Source of the DNA: Achromobacter sp.
GTDB lineage: Bacteria > Pseudomonadota > Gammaproteobacteria > Burkholderiales > Burkholderiaceae_B
Length of the DNA stretch: 23,557 bases
Assembly (NCBI GenBank): GCA_003454835.1
Contig: DMTA01000246.1
Location: 1 to 23,557 of the forward strand
Direction of reading: 5' to 3'
Under the pieces are notes generated by a model. The model was not told where the DNA came from and made no database searches. It saw only the letters and a list, made by a program, of their open reading frames with translations. Made by a program: the position numbers and the translations under genes. Positions 1-8,587 of this stretch are shown here, in pieces. Numbering within the stretch: position 1 is the stretch's first letter; each line of letters begins with the position of its first letter.

Positions 1-118
1 GCGCGGCCTCGCTGGCCCTCGCTGCGCTTCGGGATTGGACACATCTGGCATTCGCAGTCCTTATTCATTTATTGCAGACCGTCGGCGCGATGCGCCCCGG
101 CACTAGAGGAAATCCATC
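1..118. other. Upstream segment where paaA would be expected; no recognisable gene
   Basis: In paa operons paaA normally sits directly before paaB. None of the three forward frames here gives the usual PaaA C-terminal region. One frame stays open from base 2 to a TAG at 104-106 and ends in ADRRRDAPRH, which is basic like many PaaA tails, but the residues before it do not resemble PaaA. Bases 40-75 are richer in A/T than the operon. The purine-rich AGAGGA at 105-110 is the paaB ribosome binding site. Either PaaA ends in an unfamiliar way, the gene is interrupted, or the window begins at an assembly or rearrangement junction. Confidence 0.4.
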
Positions 119-403
119 ATGAGCAAAGACTGGCCTCTGTGGGAAGTCTTCATCCGCAGCCAGCACGGCCTGGCGCACAAGCACGTGGGCAGCCTGCACG
201 CGCCGGATGCGGAAATGGCGATCAATCACGCCCGCGACGTGTACACGCGCCGCAACGAGGGCCTGAGCATCTGGGTGGTGCGCGCGTCCGATATTTCGGC
301 CAGCAGCCCGGGCGACAAGGATCCGCTGTTCGAGCCGGCCAACAGCAAGGTCTACCGGCATCCGACCTTCTTCCCGATGCCCGAAGAAATCAAGCACATG
401 TAA
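119..403 (+). CDS. paaB: PaaB, 1,2-phenylacetyl-CoA epoxidase subunit B
   Basis: This is the small non-catalytic subunit of the multicomponent phenylacetyl-CoA 1,2-epoxidase (PaaABCE), thought to bridge the PaaAC units. At 94 residues it has the normal family length. It shows the typical start MSKDWPLWEVFIRSQHGLAH, followed by the conserved HVGSLHAPDAEMA region, an Arg/Asp-rich helix (NHARDVYTRRNEG) and an IWVVR strand. The ATG at 119 has AGAGGA 8 bases upstream. The stop is 16 bases before paaC, which fits one operon. Function is assigned by family resemblance and context. Confidence 0.95.
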   Translation: MSKDWPLWEVFIRSQHGLAHKHVGSLHAPDAEMAINHARDVYTRRNEGLSIWVVRASDISASSPGDKDPLFEPANSKVYRHPTFFPMPEEIKHM

Positions 404-419
404 GACGGGTGGGGGAGAC

Positions 420-1184
420 ATGGACAAAGCACTGTTTGAATACCTGCTGCGCCTGGGCGATACGTCGCTCATCCTGTCGCAGCGGCTGGGCGCCTGGACG
501 GGGCACGGTCCCATCCTGGAAGAGGATCTGGCGCTGACCAATACCGCGCTCGACCTGCTGGGCCAGGCCCGCATGTGGCTGACGCTGGCCGGCGAGGTCG
601 AGGGCGCGGGCCGCGACGAGGACGCGCTGGCCTACCTGCGCGACACGCATGAATTCCGCAACGCGCTGCTGGTCGAGCGCGACAACGGCAACTACGCCGA
701 CACCATGGCGCGGCAGTTCCTGTTCGACGTCTGGCATTACTTCCTGCTGCAGCGCCTGGAGGCGTCCACGGATGAGCGCGTGGCGGCCATCGCGGCCAAG
801 TCGCTCAAGGAAGTGACCTACCACGTGCGCCGATCGTCGGACATGGTGGTGCGCCTGGGCGATGGCACGGCGGAAAGCCACGCCAAGATGCAGGCCGCCA
901 TCGACGACGCCTGGCGTTTCACGGGCGAGCTCTTCACAGACGACGCCATCGACCAGGACGTCGCGGCGCGCGGCATCGGCTGTGCGCTGTCTGCGCTGCG
1001 CCAGCCGTGGCTTGCGCACGTGGGAGAAGTGCTGGAAGAAGCCACCCTGACCGTTCCCGATGAAGCCGCCGCCAACCACGCCGCGCATCGCGGCGGCCGC
1101 CAGGGCAAACACACCGAGGCGCTGGGCTACGTGCTGGCCGAGATGCAGCATTTGCACCGCGCCTACCCGGGAGCCACGTGGTGA
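420..1184 (+). CDS. paaC: PaaC, 1,2-phenylacetyl-CoA epoxidase structural subunit
   Basis: PaaC is the ferritin-like, non-catalytic partner of PaaA in the phenylacetyl-CoA epoxidase. The 254-residue product has the usual length. It opens with LFEYLLRLGDTSLILSQRLGAW, a family hallmark, and continues with ALDLLGQARMWLTLAGEVEG and the late VTYHVRRSSDMVVRLGDGT helix. The ATG at 420 follows a strong GGGGGAGA Shine-Dalgarno at 411-418. The stop codon overlaps the GTG start of paaD, suggesting translational coupling. PaaA itself is not in the window. Confidence 0.95.
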   Translation: MDKALFEYLLRLGDTSLILSQRLGAWTGHGPILEEDLALTNTALDLLGQARMWLTLAGEVEGAGRDEDALAYLRDTHEFRNALLVERDNGNYADTMARQFLFDVWHYFLLQRLEASTDERVAAIAAKSLKEVTYHVRRSSDMVVRLGDGTAESHAKMQAAIDDAWRFTGELFTDDAIDQDVAARGIGCALSALRQPWLAHVGEVLEEATLTVPDEAAANHAAHRGGRQGKHTEALGYVLAEMQHLHRAYPGATW

Positions 1185-1687
1185 ATGCGCTCGCGCCCAT
1201 TTCCGCCGACCAGGTCTACGCCTGGCTGCAGGAGGTCCCGGATCCCGAGATCCCCGTGCTGTCGGTGGTGGACCTGGGCGTGGTGCGTGAGGTGTCGTGG
1301 GACGGCGATGCTTGCGTCGTCGTCATCACGCCCACCTATTCAGGCTGCCCGGCCATGCGCGAGATCACGCAGGACATCCGCCAGACGCTCGAACGCCACG
1401 GCGTATCCGAGGTCCGGGTGGAGACGCGCCTTGCGCCCGCCTGGACGACCGACTGGATGAGCGAAAAAGGGCGAGAGGCGCTCAAGGGCTACGGCATCGC
1501 CGCGCCCGCCGAACGCGCCATCGACATCTCGGGCATCAGCCGCCGCACGTCGGCCCCGGCCATCGCCTGCCCGCGCTGCGGCTCGCGCGACACGCGGCTG
1601 GTCAGCAATTTTGGGTCGACGTCGTGCAAGGCGCTGTATCGCTGCGTCTCGTGCCGCGAGCCCTTCGATTATTTCAAGACTCACTAA
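1178..1687 (+). CDS. paaD: PaaD, MIP18-family metal-cluster maturation protein
   Basis: PaaD is a DUF59/MIP18-family protein needed for an active phenylacetyl-CoA epoxidase, probably for iron-sulphur cluster assembly or transfer. The first 100 residues hold the DUF59 fold with VPDPEIPVLSVVDLGVV (about 20-36) and TPTYSGCPAM (51-60), including Cys57. The C-terminus is a zinc-ribbon-like module with Cys131 and Cys134 (CPRC), then Cys150, Cys156 and Cys159, as expected of true PaaD rather than SufT. Two adjacent GTG codons (1178 and 1181) could start it. Both overlap the end of paaC, so the exact start is undecided. Confidence 0.93.
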   Translation: MVNALAPISADQVYAWLQEVPDPEIPVLSVVDLGVVREVSWDGDACVVVITPTYSGCPAMREITQDIRQTLERHGVSEVRVETRLAPAWTTDWMSEKGREALKGYGIAAPAERAIDISGISRRTSAPAIACPRCGSRDTRLVSNFGSTSCKALYRCVSCREPFDYFKTH

Positions 1688-1701
1688 AGAGTGGTTTCGA
1701 G

Positions 1702-2790
1702 ATGAGCCAGAACCAATTCCATGCATTGAAGGTGGCCTCGGTTGCGCGCAATACGCGCGACGCCGTGGTCGTGACCTTCGACCTGCCCGAGGCGCTGACG
1801 AATGAATTCGCCTTCCTGCCCGGCCAGTACCTGACGCTGCGCACCCAGCTCAACGGCGAAGAACTGCGCCGTTCGTATTCGATCTGTTCGGCGCCGCACG
1901 ACAAGCTCTTGCGCGTGGCGATCAAGAAGGTCGACGAGGGCGTGTTCTCGAGTTGGGCCAATCACGAATTGCAGCCTGGCCAGACCCTGGAGGTCATGGC
2001 GCCGGCGGGCAACTTCACGGTGGATTTCTCGCCCGAGAACCAGCGCCATTATGTGGCGTTTGCCGTGGGCAGCGGCATCACGCCCGTGTTTTCGCTGGTC
2101 AAGACGGCGCTGTCGACCGAGCCGCGCAGCAAGTTCACGCTGTTCTTCGGCAACCGCGCCTCGTCCGCGGTGCTGTTCCGCGAGGAAATCGAAGACCTGA
2201 AGAACCTGTACATGGACCGCTTCTCGCTGGTCTACGTAATGAGCCGCGAAACGCAGGACATCGAACTCTTCAACGGCCGCCTGGATGGCGAAAAGGTCGA
2301 CCAGCTGATGTCGGCCTGGATGAGCCCCGAGGATATCGATTACGCTTTTGTGTGCGGTCCGCAGACCATGACCGAGAGCGTGGTCGAACGGTTGCAGGCG
2401 CGCGGCATTCCCAAGTCGAACATCAAGTTCGAACTCTTCGGCGCGCCCAAGGGCCCGCGCGCGCTGCGCACCGGCCAGGACGCTCCGCAGGCGCCCGGCA
2501 AGGGACAGTGCGAAGTTACCGTGGTGCAGGACGGACACAGCCGCATGTTCGTCATCGACAAGAACAAGGACAGCGTGCTGGACTCGGCGCTGGCGCAGGG
2601 CATCGAACTGCCGTATTCGTGCAAGGGCGGGGTGTGTTCCACCTGCCGTTGCAAGGTGATCGAAGGCGAGGTGGACATGGACGCCAACTTCGCCCTTGAA
2701 GATTATGAAGTCGCGCGCGGGTTCATCCTGAGCTGCCAGAGCTTCCCGGTCAGCGACCGGCTGGTCATCGACTTCGACCAGGAAACCTGA
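1702..2790 (+). CDS. paaE: PaaE, NADPH-dependent reductase of phenylacetyl-CoA epoxidase
   Basis: PaaE passes electrons from NAD(P)H through FAD and a 2Fe-2S centre to the PaaA di-iron site. The 362-residue protein has an N-terminal FAD domain with RRSYSICS (56-63), an NAD(P)-binding domain with GSGITP (123-128), and a C-terminal plant-type ferredoxin domain with cluster ligands Cys307, Cys312, Cys315 and Cys345 (C-x4-C-x2-C-x29-C). A longer open frame extends upstream through paaD in another frame. The ATG at 1702, 14 bases after the paaD stop, gives the normal N-terminus MSQNQFHALKVASV and the normal family length. Confidence 0.95.
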   Translation: MSQNQFHALKVASVARNTRDAVVVTFDLPEALTNEFAFLPGQYLTLRTQLNGEELRRSYSICSAPHDKLLRVAIKKVDEGVFSSWANHELQPGQTLEVMAPAGNFTVDFSPENQRHYVAFAVGSGITPVFSLVKTALSTEPRSKFTLFFGNRASSAVLFREEIEDLKNLYMDRFSLVYVMSRETQDIELFNGRLDGEKVDQLMSAWMSPEDIDYAFVCGPQTMTESVVERLQARGIPKSNIKFELFGAPKGPRALRTGQDAPQAPGKGQCEVTVVQDGHSRMFVIDKNKDSVLDSALAQGIELPYSCKGGVCSTCRCKVIEGEVDMDANFALEDYEVARGFILSCQSFPVSDRLVIDFDQET

Positions 2791-2837
2791 CCCGGCGCAC
2801 GCCAGGCAAGCATTCAAAACTTATTGGAGAGACGAGC

Positions 2838-4502
2838 GTGTCCCAGAAATTCTTCGAACGTCACCAGCCCCTGCTGGAACAATCCCTGGCTGCCGCCGCG
2901 CTGCGCGGCTACTGGAGCCCGTTTGCCGAGTCGCCCAGCCCGCGCAACTACGGCGAGACCGCCAATGACGAAGGCCGTGCCGCCTTCGAAGCGCTTCAGG
3001 GCAAGCCCTTTCCGCTGAACCTGCACGATGCCGACGGCGTCGTGGGCGGTGAAAAATCGCCCTATGGTTTCGACCTGGGCATCACGTATCCGCGCGTGCC
3101 GGCGGACAAGCTGATCGCCGCGTCCAAGCGCGCGCTGGAAGATTGGCGCCGCGCGGGTCCCCACGCCTGGGTCGGCGTGTCGCTGGAAATCCTGGCGCGC
3201 CTGAACAAGCTCAGCTTCCAGATCGCCTACGCGGTTCAGCACACCACCGGCCAGGGCTTCATGATGGCCTTCCAGGCCGGCGGCCCGCACGCGCAGGACC
3301 GCGGCTTCGAGGCCGTCACCTACGCCTGGCAGGAAATGTCGCGCATTCCGGGCATCGCCGTCTGGGAAAAGCCGCAAGGCAAGAACGATCCCATCCGCAT
3401 GGAAAAGCAGTTCACCGTCGTGCCGCGCGGCGTGGCGCTGGTGATCGGCTGCTCGACCTTCCCGACGTGGAACGGCTACCCGGGCCTCTTCGCCAGCCTG
3501 GCGACGGGCAACACCGTCATCGTCAAGCCGCACCCGGGCGCGATCCTGCCGTTGGCCATCACCGTGAAGGTGGCGCGCGAAGTGCTGCAGGAAGCGGGTT
3601 TCGATCCCGACGTCGTGCAACTGGCCGCCCACGAGGCAGGCGACGACACCGCGCAGACGCTGGCGCTGGACCCGGCCGTCAAGATCGTCGATTTCACGGG
3701 CAGCACCGCCAACGGCGACTGGCTCGAAAACAATGCGCGCCAGGCTCAGGTCTACACCGAGAAGGCCGGCGTGAACCAGGTCATCATCGATTCGACGAAC
3801 GACCTGAAGGGCGTGGCCCGCAACCTGGCGTTCTCGCTGGCCCTGTATTCGGGCCAGATGTGCACCGCGCCGCAGAACATCTACGTGCCGCGCGACGGCA
3901 TCAACACGCCGGAAGGCCGTGTCAGCTTTGACGACGTGGCCGCCGCGCTGGGCGTGGCGCTGGAAAAGGTGGGCGCCGATGCCGCCAAGGCCGTCGAGCT
4001 GACGGGCGCCATCCAGAACGAAGGCATCGTCGAACGCATCGAGAAGGCCCGCGCGCTGGGTCTGCCCGTCGTGGCGGACAGCAAGACGCTGGCGCATCCC
4101 CAGTTCGAGAACGCCCGCGTGCGCACGCCGCTGCTGCTGCGCACCGAGGCCGGCAATGCGGCGCTGGGCCAAGAGTGGTTCGGCCCCATCGCGTTTGTCG
4201 TCGCCACGGATTCCACCGCCCACAGCATCCAGCTCGCGCGCGACAGCGTCATCAAGCACGGCGCGCTGTCGCTGTCGGCCTACACGACGGATGATCGCGT
4301 GGCCGAGCAGGTGCAGGATGCCGCCGAAGTCTCGGGCGTGTCGCTCTCGCTGAACCTGACGGGCGCGGTGTTCGTCAACCAGACCGCCGCCTTCAGCGAC
4401 TTCCACGGCACCGGCGCCAATCCGGCGGCCAATGCCGCGCTGTCGGACACGGCGTTCGTCTCGAACCGCTTCCGCGTGGTGCAAACCCGCCGTCACATCT
4501 AA
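2838..4502 (+). CDS. paaN: PaaN, aldehyde dehydrogenase of the phenylacetate pathway (no MaoC domain)
   Basis: This 554-residue protein belongs to the aldehyde dehydrogenase superfamily and resembles the PaaN type that lacks the C-terminal hydratase domain of E. coli PaaZ. It is expected to oxidise the semialdehyde formed after oxepin-CoA ring opening. Visible features are the cofactor-binding stretch CSTFPTWNGYPGLFASLATG (about 203-222) with VKPHPGA after it, the FTGSTANG loop, the general-base Glu308 (EKAGVNQ) and catalytic Cys342 in GQMCTAPQN. The 34-residue Glu-Cys spacing is normal for the superfamily. The GTG start at 2838 has GGAGAGAC just upstream. The ring-hydrolysing activity must come from another gene, not seen here. 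Confidence 0.9.
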   Translation: MSQKFFERHQPLLEQSLAAAALRGYWSPFAESPSPRNYGETANDEGRAAFEALQGKPFPLNLHDADGVVGGEKSPYGFDLGITYPRVPADKLIAASKRALEDWRRAGPHAWVGVSLEILARLNKLSFQIAYAVQHTTGQGFMMAFQAGGPHAQDRGFEAVTYAWQEMSRIPGIAVWEKPQGKNDPIRMEKQFTVVPRGVALVIGCSTFPTWNGYPGLFASLATGNTVIVKPHPGAILPLAITVKVAREVLQEAGFDPDVVQLAAHEAGDDTAQTLALDPAVKIVDFTGSTANGDWLENNARQAQVYTEKAGVNQVIIDSTNDLKGVARNLAFSLALYSGQMCTAPQNIYVPRDGINTPEGRVSFDDVAAALGVALEKVGADAAKAVELTGAIQNEGIVERIEKARALGLPVVADSKTLAHPQFENARVRTPLLLRTEAGNAALGQEWFGPIAFVVATDSTAHSIQLARDSVIKHGALSLSAYTTDDRVAEQVQDAAEVSGVSLSLNLTGAVFVNQTAAFSDFHGTGANPAANAALSDTAFVSNRFRVVQTRRHI

Positions 4503-4517
4503 GCCGGGCGATCGCAG

Positions 4518-5306
4518 ATGAGCTATCAGGATATTCAATTCGACCTGTCCGGCGGCATTGCCCGCCTGACGCTGAACCGCCCGGACAAGCTGAACAGCTT
4601 CACGGCCAACATGCATGCCGAAGTGGCCGATGCACTGACTCGCGTCGAAACCGAAGGCGCGCGCGTGCTGGTGCTGACGGGCGCGGGCCGCGGCTTCTGC
4701 GCGGGCCAGGATCTCAGCGAGCGCAAGCCCGCACCGGACGGCACGCCGCCCGATCTGGGCGAGACCGTCGACAAGTTCTACGGCCCGCTGGTGCGCCGGC
4801 TCAACGCCTTGCCCATGCCGGTTGTGGTGGGCGTGAACGGCGTGGCGGCGGGGGCGGGCGCCAATCTGGCGTTCGCGGGCGACATCGTCATCGCCAAGGC
4901 GTCGGCCAGCTTCATCCAGTCGTTCTGCCGCCTGGGCCTCATCCCCGACACGGGCGGCACGTTCGTGCTGCCGCGTCTGGTGGGCCGCGCGCGGGCCATG
5001 GGCCTGGCGATGCTGGGCGACAAGCTCAGCGCCAAGCAGGCAGAAGAGTGGGGCCTGATCTGGCAGTGCGTGGCGGACGAGGAATTCGACGCCACGCTGG
5101 ATCGACTGGCCACGCATTTCTCGGCGGCGCCCACCAAGGGCCTGGCGTTCACCAAGCGCGCCCTGCAGGCCAGCCTGGGCAATGACCTGTCCACGCAGCT
5201 CGACCTGGAACGCGACATGATGCGTGAATTGGGCCAGAGCGCGGACTACGCCGAAGGCGTGGCCGCGTTCCTGGGCAAGCGTGAACCGCAGTTCAAGGGG
5301 CAATGA
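4518..5306 (+). CDS. paaG: PaaG, 1,2-epoxyphenylacetyl-CoA isomerase
   Basis: This crotonase-fold enzyme converts ring 1,2-epoxyphenylacetyl-CoA to oxepin-CoA and can also shift double bonds in later intermediates. The 262-residue length matches E. coli PaaG. It carries the crotonase oxyanion-hole segments GAGRGFCAGQDLSER (55-69) and VNGVAAGAGANLAFAGDI (106-123). Asp144, in LGLIPDTGGT, sits where the acidic catalytic residue of isomerase members is expected. The stop overlaps the paaI start as ATGA at 5303-5306. PaaF is a related crotonase, but GFCAGQDLSER and the position after paaN favour PaaG. Confidence 0.9.
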   Translation: MSYQDIQFDLSGGIARLTLNRPDKLNSFTANMHAEVADALTRVETEGARVLVLTGAGRGFCAGQDLSERKPAPDGTPPDLGETVDKFYGPLVRRLNALPMPVVVGVNGVAAGAGANLAFAGDIVIAKASASFIQSFCRLGLIPDTGGTFVLPRLVGRARAMGLAMLGDKLSAKQAEEWGLIWQCVADEEFDATLDRLATHFSAAPTKGLAFTKRALQASLGNDLSTQLDLERDMMRELGQSADYAEGVAAFLGKREPQFKGQ

Positions 5307-5776
5307 TGAGCGTGCACGTTCCCCCCGTTGAAGTGCCGACCGACCCGCAGGCGCTGGCGCAGGCCGTGGGTTCGGTGATGTATGCCGGCGACGCGGCCAC
5401 GCAGGGCCTGGACATGAAGATCGAGGAAATGGCGCCGGGCTATGCGCGGCTGACCATGCGCGTTCGGCCCGACATGCTGAACGGCCACAAGACCTGCCAT
5501 GGCGGTTTCATCTTCGCCCTGGCCGACAGCGCGTTCGCGTTCTCGTGCAATTCCCGCAATGTCAGCACGGTGGCGTCGGGTTGCACGATCGACTATCTGG
5601 CGCCGGGTTTCGAAGGCGACCTGCTGACCGCCGTCGCCCAGGAGCGTTCGCTGGCCGGCCGCACCGGCGTCTATGACGTCACCGTCACCAATCAGGATGG
5701 ACGCAACGTGGCCTTGTTCAGGGGGCGTTCCTACCGCATCAAGGGCCAGGTCGTCGGGACGCCCACGGACGCCTGA
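5303..5776 (+). CDS. paaI: PaaI, hotdog-fold acyl-CoA thioesterase
   Basis: PaaI hydrolyses CoA esters of the phenylacetate pathway and is thought to release CoA from dead-end intermediates. The 157-residue protein shows the PaaI hotdog signature LNGHKTCHGGFIFALADSAF, with Asn60, His66 and the likely catalytic Asp75. Then come CNSRN and the DYLAPGFEGDLLTAVA strand-turn region. It is slightly longer than E. coli PaaI because of an N-terminal extension. Its start overlaps the paaG stop (ATGATG, so either ATG 5303 or 5306 could be used), indicating coupling. Confidence 0.93.
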   Translation: MMSVHVPPVEVPTDPQALAQAVGSVMYAGDAATQGLDMKIEEMAPGYARLTMRVRPDMLNGHKTCHGGFIFALADSAFAFSCNSRNVSTVASGCTIDYLAPGFEGDLLTAVAQERSLAGRTGVYDVTVTNQDGRNVALFRGRSYRIKGQVVGTPTDA

Positions 5777-5812
5777 CTGCTGCACCGTACCAAAGAGAAG
5801 AGAGACATCATC

Positions 5813-7126
5813 ATGCCCAATACCATGAGCAAGCCGGGACTGGATCCTATCGAGCATGCCAGCCAGGACGAGCTGCGGGCCCTGCAGCTTGATCGCTTGA
5901 AGTGGACCCTCAAGCATGCGTACGAAAACGTCCCGCACTACAAGAAGGCGTTCGACGAAGCCGGCGTGCACCCGGACGACCTGAAGCAGTTGTCGGATAT
6001 TTCGAAGTTCCCGTTCACGACCAAGAAGGAACTGCGCGAGAACTACCCGTTCGGCATGTTCGCCGTGCCGCGCGAGCGCATCTCGCGCATTCATGCGTCC
6101 AGCGGCACGACCGGCAAGCCGACCGTGGTCGGCTACACCCAGGGCGACCTGGACAACTGGGCCAACCTGGTCGCGCGCTCCATCCGCGCCGCGGGCGGTA
6201 AGCCCGGCGACACCGTGCACGTGGCCTACGGCTACGGGCTGTTCACGGGCGGCCTGGGCGCGCACTACGGCGCCGAGCGCCTGGGTTGCACGGTCATTCC
6301 GATGTCCGGCGGGCAAACCGAAAAGCAGGTGCAGCTGATCAACGATTTCCGCCCGGACATCATCATGGTCACGCCCTCCTATTTCTGCAACATCCTGGAA
6401 GAGCAGCGCCGCCAGGGCATCGACCCGCGTCAAAGCTCGCTGCGCATCGGCATCTTCGGCGCCGAGCCGTGGACCGGCCAGATGCGCGCCGACATCGAGG
6501 CCGAAGCGGGCATCGACGCCGTCGACATCTACGGGCTGTCTGAAGTGATGGGGCCGGGCGTGGCGAGCGAATGCGTCGAGACCAAGGACGGTCCGGTGGT
6601 CTGGGAAGATCACTTCTACGCCGAAATCATCAACCCGGACACGGGTGAGCCGGTGGCCGACGGCGAGCCGGGCGAACTGGTGTTCACGTCGCTGACCAAG
6701 GAAGCGATGCCCATCGTGCGCTACCGCACGCGCGACCTGACCCGCCTGTTGCCGCCCACCGCGCGCAGCATGCGCCGCATCGGCAAGATCACCGGCCGCA
6801 GCGACGACATGCTGATCGTGCGCGGCGTGAACATGTTCCCCACGCAGGTGGAAGAACTGGTCCTGAAGATCGCGCAGCTTGCGCCGCATTACCAGTTGGT
6901 GCTGTCCCGTTCGGGCAACATGGACGAACTGGAAATCCTGACTGAAGTGCGCGCCGAGTTTTCGGGCCTGTCCGACGCCGAACGCGCCAATCTGGGCAAG
7001 CAGCTGCAGCATGCCGTGAAGACGCACATCGGCGTGAGCGCGCGGATCCAGGTGTCGGATGCCGGGCATGTTGAACGCACCTTGACCGGCAAGGCACGGC
7101 GGGTGATCGACAAGCGTCCGAAGTAA
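5813..7126 (+). CDS. paaK: PaaK, phenylacetate-CoA ligase
   Basis: PaaK activates phenylacetate to phenylacetyl-CoA with ATP, the entry step of the pathway. The 437-residue length is typical. Adenylate-forming enzyme motifs are present: SSGTTGKPT (96-104), GIFGAEPWT, the aromatic-substrate stretch YGLSEVMGPGVASEC, YRTRDLT, and GRSDDMLIVRGVNMFPTQVEE with the hinge and ligase-specific C-terminal domain. The ATG at 5813 follows a purine run (AAAGAGAAGAGAGA) used as ribosome binding site. It is the last gene of the operon and is followed by a hairpin terminator. Confidence 0.95.
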   Translation: MPNTMSKPGLDPIEHASQDELRALQLDRLKWTLKHAYENVPHYKKAFDEAGVHPDDLKQLSDISKFPFTTKKELRENYPFGMFAVPRERISRIHASSGTTGKPTVVGYTQGDLDNWANLVARSIRAAGGKPGDTVHVAYGYGLFTGGLGAHYGAERLGCTVIPMSGGQTEKQVQLINDFRPDIIMVTPSYFCNILEEQRRQGIDPRQSSLRIGIFGAEPWTGQMRADIEAEAGIDAVDIYGLSEVMGPGVASECVETKDGPVVWEDHFYAEIINPDTGEPVADGEPGELVFTSLTKEAMPIVRYRTRDLTRLLPPTARSMRRIGKITGRSDDMLIVRGVNMFPTQVEELVLKIAQLAPHYQLVLSRSGNMDELEILTEVRAEFSGLSDAERANLGKQLQHAVKTHIGVSARIQVSDAGHVERTLTGKARRVIDKRPK

Positions 7127-7146
7127 AGGGCGCGTCCCTACGCAAA

Positions 7147-7170
7147 AAAGGCAGCCAACCGGCTGCCTTT
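7147..7170. terminator. Bidirectional intrinsic terminator between paaK and the MATE gene
   Basis: A perfect 10-bp stem (AAAGGCAGCC / GGCTGCCTTT) with an AACC loop lies between the convergent paaK and MATE genes. On the plus strand it ends in TTTCTT. On the minus strand it is followed by a run of six T (AAAAAA on the plus strand), so termination of the MATE transcript should be the stronger direction. Confidence 0.85.
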
Positions 7171-7186
7171 CTTCATCCCGCGACCT

Positions 7187-8587
7187 TTATCGCCCCACCG
7201 TCCGCAATATCCGCCGATACCAGATGTGCAGCAAGGCCGCCGACAGCGCCAGCCCGAACATGGCCATCAGCCACATGCTGCCGGCCCCCTGCGGCGAGCC
7301 CGGCACCAGCAATTCGCGCAGGCCGTCGATGCCGCCCTTGCCGGGACCAAATCCAAACCACCACCCCCCAACCAGCCCCACGCCCGCCAGCGCCACCGTC
7401 TGCAGGATCAGCGGCACGACGGCAATCTTGTACGCGCGCAGCAGGTACGAGTTGATGCATTGCATCGAATCGAACAGGTGGAACAGCGGCAGGACGGCGA
7501 GCAGCGTGGTCGCCACGGCGGCAACGGCGCCGTCGTCCGTATAGGCGGCCAGGATCAGCGGACGGCCGATCAGCAGCACCGCAGCCGTCAGCAGCGCGCC
7601 GATCAGACCCAGCGCCAGACCGGCCATGCCGGTGCGGTGGGCGTGCGCATAGTTGCCCGCGCCGATGGCCTGCGCCGTCAACGCGGCGGTCGCCACGCCC
7701 AGCGCCATCGGCATCATGTAGCAGAGCGCGGCCAGGTTCGACATGATCTGATGCCCGCCGGTCACGAAGGTGCCCTCGCGCGCCACCAGCAATGCCATGA
7801 ACGTGAATGCCGACACCTCGACCAGGTACGAGCCGCCCATCGGGATGCCCAGGCGCAGCAGTTCCTTGAGCGCCTTCCAGTCCGGCTTGCCGATGCGAAG
7901 CTGGAATCGGCGGTAGTAGCGATCATGCGTGATCACCCACAGGCCCAGGCCCAGACTCATCCACGAGACCACGGCCGTCGCCAGACCCGCGCCGGCCGCG
8001 CCCATCGCCGGCAGACCCAGTTTGCCGTAGATGAACAGCCAGTTGAACAGCGCCTTGAAGCCGATAATGGACAGATTGATGGCCATGACGAGCTTGGGCC
8101 GCGACACCGCGGTGCCCAGCGCGTAGATCGTGCGGAACACCAGCGCGGCGGGCAGGGCCAGCACCAGCGCCTGCAGGTAAGAGGCGATGCGGTCGCGCAC
8201 GCCAGGGGCAACGTCCCCCGACATGAAGAGCCACATGTCCGGAAACAGCATCAGCGCGGCGCCCACGACCGACAGGCCAAGCGCCAGCCACACGCCCTGG
8301 CCCCAGCTCTTTCCGACTTCAGCGTTGTTGCCGGCGCCGAACTGCTGCGCCAGGATCGGGATCAGGGCGTGCACGACGCCCATCAGGCCGACGAAGACAG
8401 TGATGTAGATGGAAGCGGAGAGCGCCATCGCCGCCAGGTCGTCGGGGCTGGAGTGCCCCGTCATGGCGGTGTCCAGCACGCCGAATGAAATGCTGGCCCA
8501 CTGGCTGATGAGAACGGGCCACGCCTGCCTGGCGATGCCGCGCAGGGTGGCGCCGAAGGTCATCGGCGCCCCGATCGCGGCGGTCAT
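7187..8587 (-). CDS. MATE family multidrug/toxin efflux transporter
   Basis: This 466-residue protein has about twelve hydrophobic segments arranged as two similar halves, as in NorM-type MATE transporters that expel cationic drugs or toxins using Na+ or H+ gradients. Recognisable stretches are QAWPVLISQWASISFGVLDT in the first helix, TAMTGHSSPDDLAAMALS, and in the second half LGIPMGGSYLVEVSAFTF and ALTAQAIGAGN. The open frame continues about 155 codons upstream, but that part overlaps the glycosyltransferase gene in another frame. The ATG at 8587 overlaps the upstream TGA as ATGA, pointing to coupled translation. The substrate is unknown. Confidence 0.88.
   Translation of the reverse strand: MTAAIGAPMTFGATLRGIARQAWPVLISQWASISFGVLDTAMTGHSSPDDLAAMALSASIYITVFVGLMGVVHALIPILAQQFGAGNNAEVGKSWGQGVWLALGLSVVGAALMLFPDMWLFMSGDVAPGVRDRIASYLQALVLALPAALVFRTIYALGTAVSRPKLVMAINLSIIGFKALFNWLFIYGKLGLPAMGAAGAGLATAVVSWMSLGLGLWVITHDRYYRRFQLRIGKPDWKALKELLRLGIPMGGSYLVEVSAFTFMALLVAREGTFVTGGHQIMSNLAALCYMMPMALGVATAALTAQAIGAGNYAHAHRTGMAGLALGLIGALLTAAVLLIGRPLILAAYTDDGAVAAVATTLLAVLPLFHLFDSMQCINSYLLRAYKIAVVPLILQTVALAGVGLVGGWWFGFGPGKGGIDGLRELLVPGSPQGAGSMWLMAMFGLALSAALLHIWYRRILRTVGR

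Noticed and set aside
1297..1701. A 135-codon N-terminal extension of PaaE
   Set aside because: It lies inside paaD in another frame and is Arg/His-rich; PaaE proteins start near MSQNQFHALKV, matching ATG 1702.
2814..5303. An 829-residue open frame on the minus strand across paaN and paaG
   Set aside because: It is a high-GC antisense shadow: Arg/His/Ala-rich composition, no domain, and fully covered by two well-recognised plus-strand genes.
5246..7069. A 607-residue minus-strand open frame across paaI and paaK
   Set aside because: Composition is typical of antisense frames in GC-rich DNA, and paaI and paaK are clear on the other strand.
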